Positions 62,722 through 64,000 of a stretch of DNA of 64,000 nucleotides are shown piece after piece. The translations under genes and the position numbers were made by a program. Each line of letters begins with the position of its first letter. Position 1 is the first letter of the stretch. This DNA comes from Bacteroidota bacterium (lineage in GTDB: Bacteria > Bacteroidota > Bacteroidia > B-17B0 > Aurantibacillaceae): the NCBI GenBank assembly GCA_017303905.1, contig JAFLBH010000001.1:597809-661808 (forward strand). The letters are read 5' to 3'. The notes under the pieces were generated by a model. The model searched no databases. It saw only the letters and a list, made by a program, of their open reading frames with translations, and was not told the origin of the DNA.

Positions 62722-63711
62722 ATGCTGCGCGATCAGTTCGGAAGAATACATAATTATTTGCGCATTTCTTTAACAGAGCGATGTAATTTGAGGTGTTTTT
62801 ATTGTATGCCTGCAAATGGCATTCAACTATCACCCAAAGAAAATATTATGCGCGCAGAGGAGATAGAGATCTTGGTCTCAAAATTTGTAAAGTTGGGAGT
62901 GAATAAAATAAGGTTTACTGGTGGTGAGCCTTTTGTAAGAAAAGATTTTGATAGTATTGCGACAAGCCTAAGTAAATTGAATTGTGAAATGGCTATTACT
63001 ACAAATGGTATTCTTATTGATCAGCACATTGAGACTTTTAAGAACTGCGGCATCTTTAAGATTAATATCAGTATCGATTCATTAAAAAAGGATAAGTTTA
63101 ATTCAATTACACGTCGTGATTATTTTAACCGTGTAATGGATAATATTGAGCTCTTATTCAGTAAAGGATTTAATCCGAAGCTAAATGTTGTTGTTATTAG
63201 GGGAGTGAACGATGATGAATTAATTGATTTTATTGGCTTAACAAAGGAATGGAATACAACAGTTCAATTTATAGAATACATGCCCTTTCAGGGAAATAAA
63301 TGGGATTTTTCTAAAACAGTCAACGCAGAGGAAATTTTGCAGAATGTATCTAGAATATTCGGCGAAGGAAATGTGTTAAAGGTAGAGGATAAGAAAAATG
63401 ACACATCACGAAAATACAAGATTAAAGGATTCACCGGAAATTTTGGTATGATTTCTACCGTAAGTAATCCATTTTGTGATTCATGTAATAGAATTAGATT
63501 AACTGCAAACGGAAGAATTAAAAACTGTTTGTTTTCTGGTTCGGAGACCGATTTACTTACTGCTTTACGAAATAACGAAAATGTTGAAGAGCTAATTAAG
63601 GAAACTGTATTTAATAAAAAAAGTCAAAGAGGTGGAATAAAGAATTTTGCGAGTGAAGAGGGAAGACTAATGTCGGAAAGTAATAGAAGTATGATTTTAA
63701 TAGGAGGATAA
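62722..63711 (+). CDS. moaA: GTP 3',8-cyclase
   Basis: The 329-residue radical SAM enzyme starts molybdopterin synthesis from GTP. The SAM cluster is Cys21, Cys25 and Cys28 in LTERCNLRCFYCMP. A second cluster lies in NPFCDSCNRIRLTANGRIKN with the later Cys in NCLFSG. The C terminus ends in Gly-Gly (MILIGG), which the enzyme needs. The start at ATG 62722 begins 8 bases after the hemerythrin gene. It is the only moaA here, far from the other cofactor genes. Confidence 0.96.
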   Translation: MLRDQFGRIHNYLRISLTERCNLRCFYCMPANGIQLSPKENIMRAEEIEILVSKFVKLGVNKIRFTGGEPFVRKDFDSIATSLSKLNCEMAITTNGILIDQHIETFKNCGIFKINISIDSLKKDKFNSITRRDYFNRVMDNIELLFSKGFNPKLNVVVIRGVNDDELIDFIGLTKEWNTTVQFIEYMPFQGNKWDFSKTVNAEEILQNVSRIFGEGNVLKVEDKKNDTSRKYKIKGFTGNFGMISTVSNPFCDSCNRIRLTANGRIKNCLFSGSETDLLTALRNNENVEELIKETVFNKKSQRGGIKNFASEEGRLMSESNRSMILIGG

Positions 63712-63721
63712 TAATAATTTT

Positions 63722-64000
63722 ATGTTTTCATTAAGTTTATTTACTAAGTATTGCTCAAATGAGAGCAAAAAAGTATTTGAAAAAAACAGACAAACTTTGT
63801 TTTTTGAGGAGGGACAAAGAATCTTTAATGAAGGAGAGCAGGTAAAAGGGATTTATTTTATTGAGAGAGGAAGAATAAAAGTACTTTCTAAATCACATGA
63901 TAATTCGGAAAAAATCATTCGCTTAGCTTCAAATGAAATGATAGTAGGCCATAGAGGACTTAATACAAAAGTTTATCCGATATCTGCCGAAACTTTAGCA
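63722..64000 (+). CDS. Crp/Fnr family regulator, N-terminal part (cut by window end)
   Basis: The reading frame from ATG 63722 runs to the window end. It starts MFSLSLFTKYCSNESKK and has FFEEGQRIFNEGEQVKGIYF, IERGRIKVLSKS and EKIIRLASNEMIVGHRG, the cNMP-type sensing fold. One Cys (Cys11) is seen in the first residues, not a cluster. The DNA-binding domain is beyond the window. The AGGAGG made by the last Gly codons of moaA lies just before it, so the two are coupled. Confidence 0.85.
   Translation, partial: MFSLSLFTKYCSNESKKVFEKNRQTLFFEEGQRIFNEGEQVKGIYFIERGRIKVLSKSHDNSEKIIRLASNEMIVGHRGLNTKVYPISAETLA

Noticed and set aside
1..64000. CRISPR arrays, tRNA, rRNA genes, transposases or phage genes
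   Set aside because: None was recognised on reading both strands. Short repeats are not regularly spaced like CRISPR.

Overview
The window looks like chromosomal DNA of a member of the Bacteroidota. It is AT-rich, and most genes lack a Shine-Dalgarno sequence. Promoters show the phylum's -7 element TAnnTTTG. Many proteins belong to families typical of the phylum, such as DUF4920 and DUF2490 proteins, SpoIIE phosphatases with TPR repeats, SiaB/SiaC proteins and lipoproteins with an LxxC signal. The species cannot be told from the sequence.

Bases 1-28080 are mostly housekeeping. They hold the end of a B12-dependent methylmalonyl-CoA mutase and metH behind a SAM-I riboswitch. Next come two TPR/SpoIIE phosphatases facing a SiaC/SiaB pair, which together form a partner-switching signalling module. 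A PadR operon follows, with two membrane proteins sharing a duplicated N-terminal module. Then come nadD, ribE, a TlpA-like protein, leuS, a GNAT acetyltransferase, an omega-amidase-like hydrolase, two glycosyltransferases, an SDR enzyme, an unrecognised 591-residue protein and a thioredoxin-like protein. Several families of short intergenic repeats lie here.

Bases 28185-64000 form an anaerobic nitrate-respiration island. In order it has: a nitric-oxide and Fe-S repair operon (ric, DUF1858/DUF2249 protein, a heme-copper-oxidase-like or NnrS-like membrane protein, a DUF59 protein, lipoproteins); a long leftward molybdenum-cofactor operon (moeA, modE-like, mobA-moaD fusion, moeB, moaE, moaC-moaB fusion, mog); a Crp/Fnr regulator with an N-terminal cysteine cluster; a diheme cytochrome with narGHJI and a second cytochrome; a class II ribonucleotide reductase; a radical SAM protein; a second Crp/Fnr regulator with proline dehydrogenase; a NarK-UspA fusion, a second NarK and a porin; an MbnP/MauG-like pair; and hemerythrin, moaA and a third, truncated Crp/Fnr gene. 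No nitrite, nitric oxide or nitrous oxide reductase is present, so the visible chemistry is nitrate to nitrite, cofactor supply, transport and NO defence.

The most striking signal is a repeated promoter layout. Nine FNR-like palindromes (TGAT-N4-ATCA, two with one mismatch) lie in front of the island's operons. In all nine, the palindrome centre is exactly 36.5 bp from the last base of a -7-like element, which puts it near -41.5, the class II activator position. The layout ties the island into one probable oxygen- or NO-responsive regulon and fixes several start codons.
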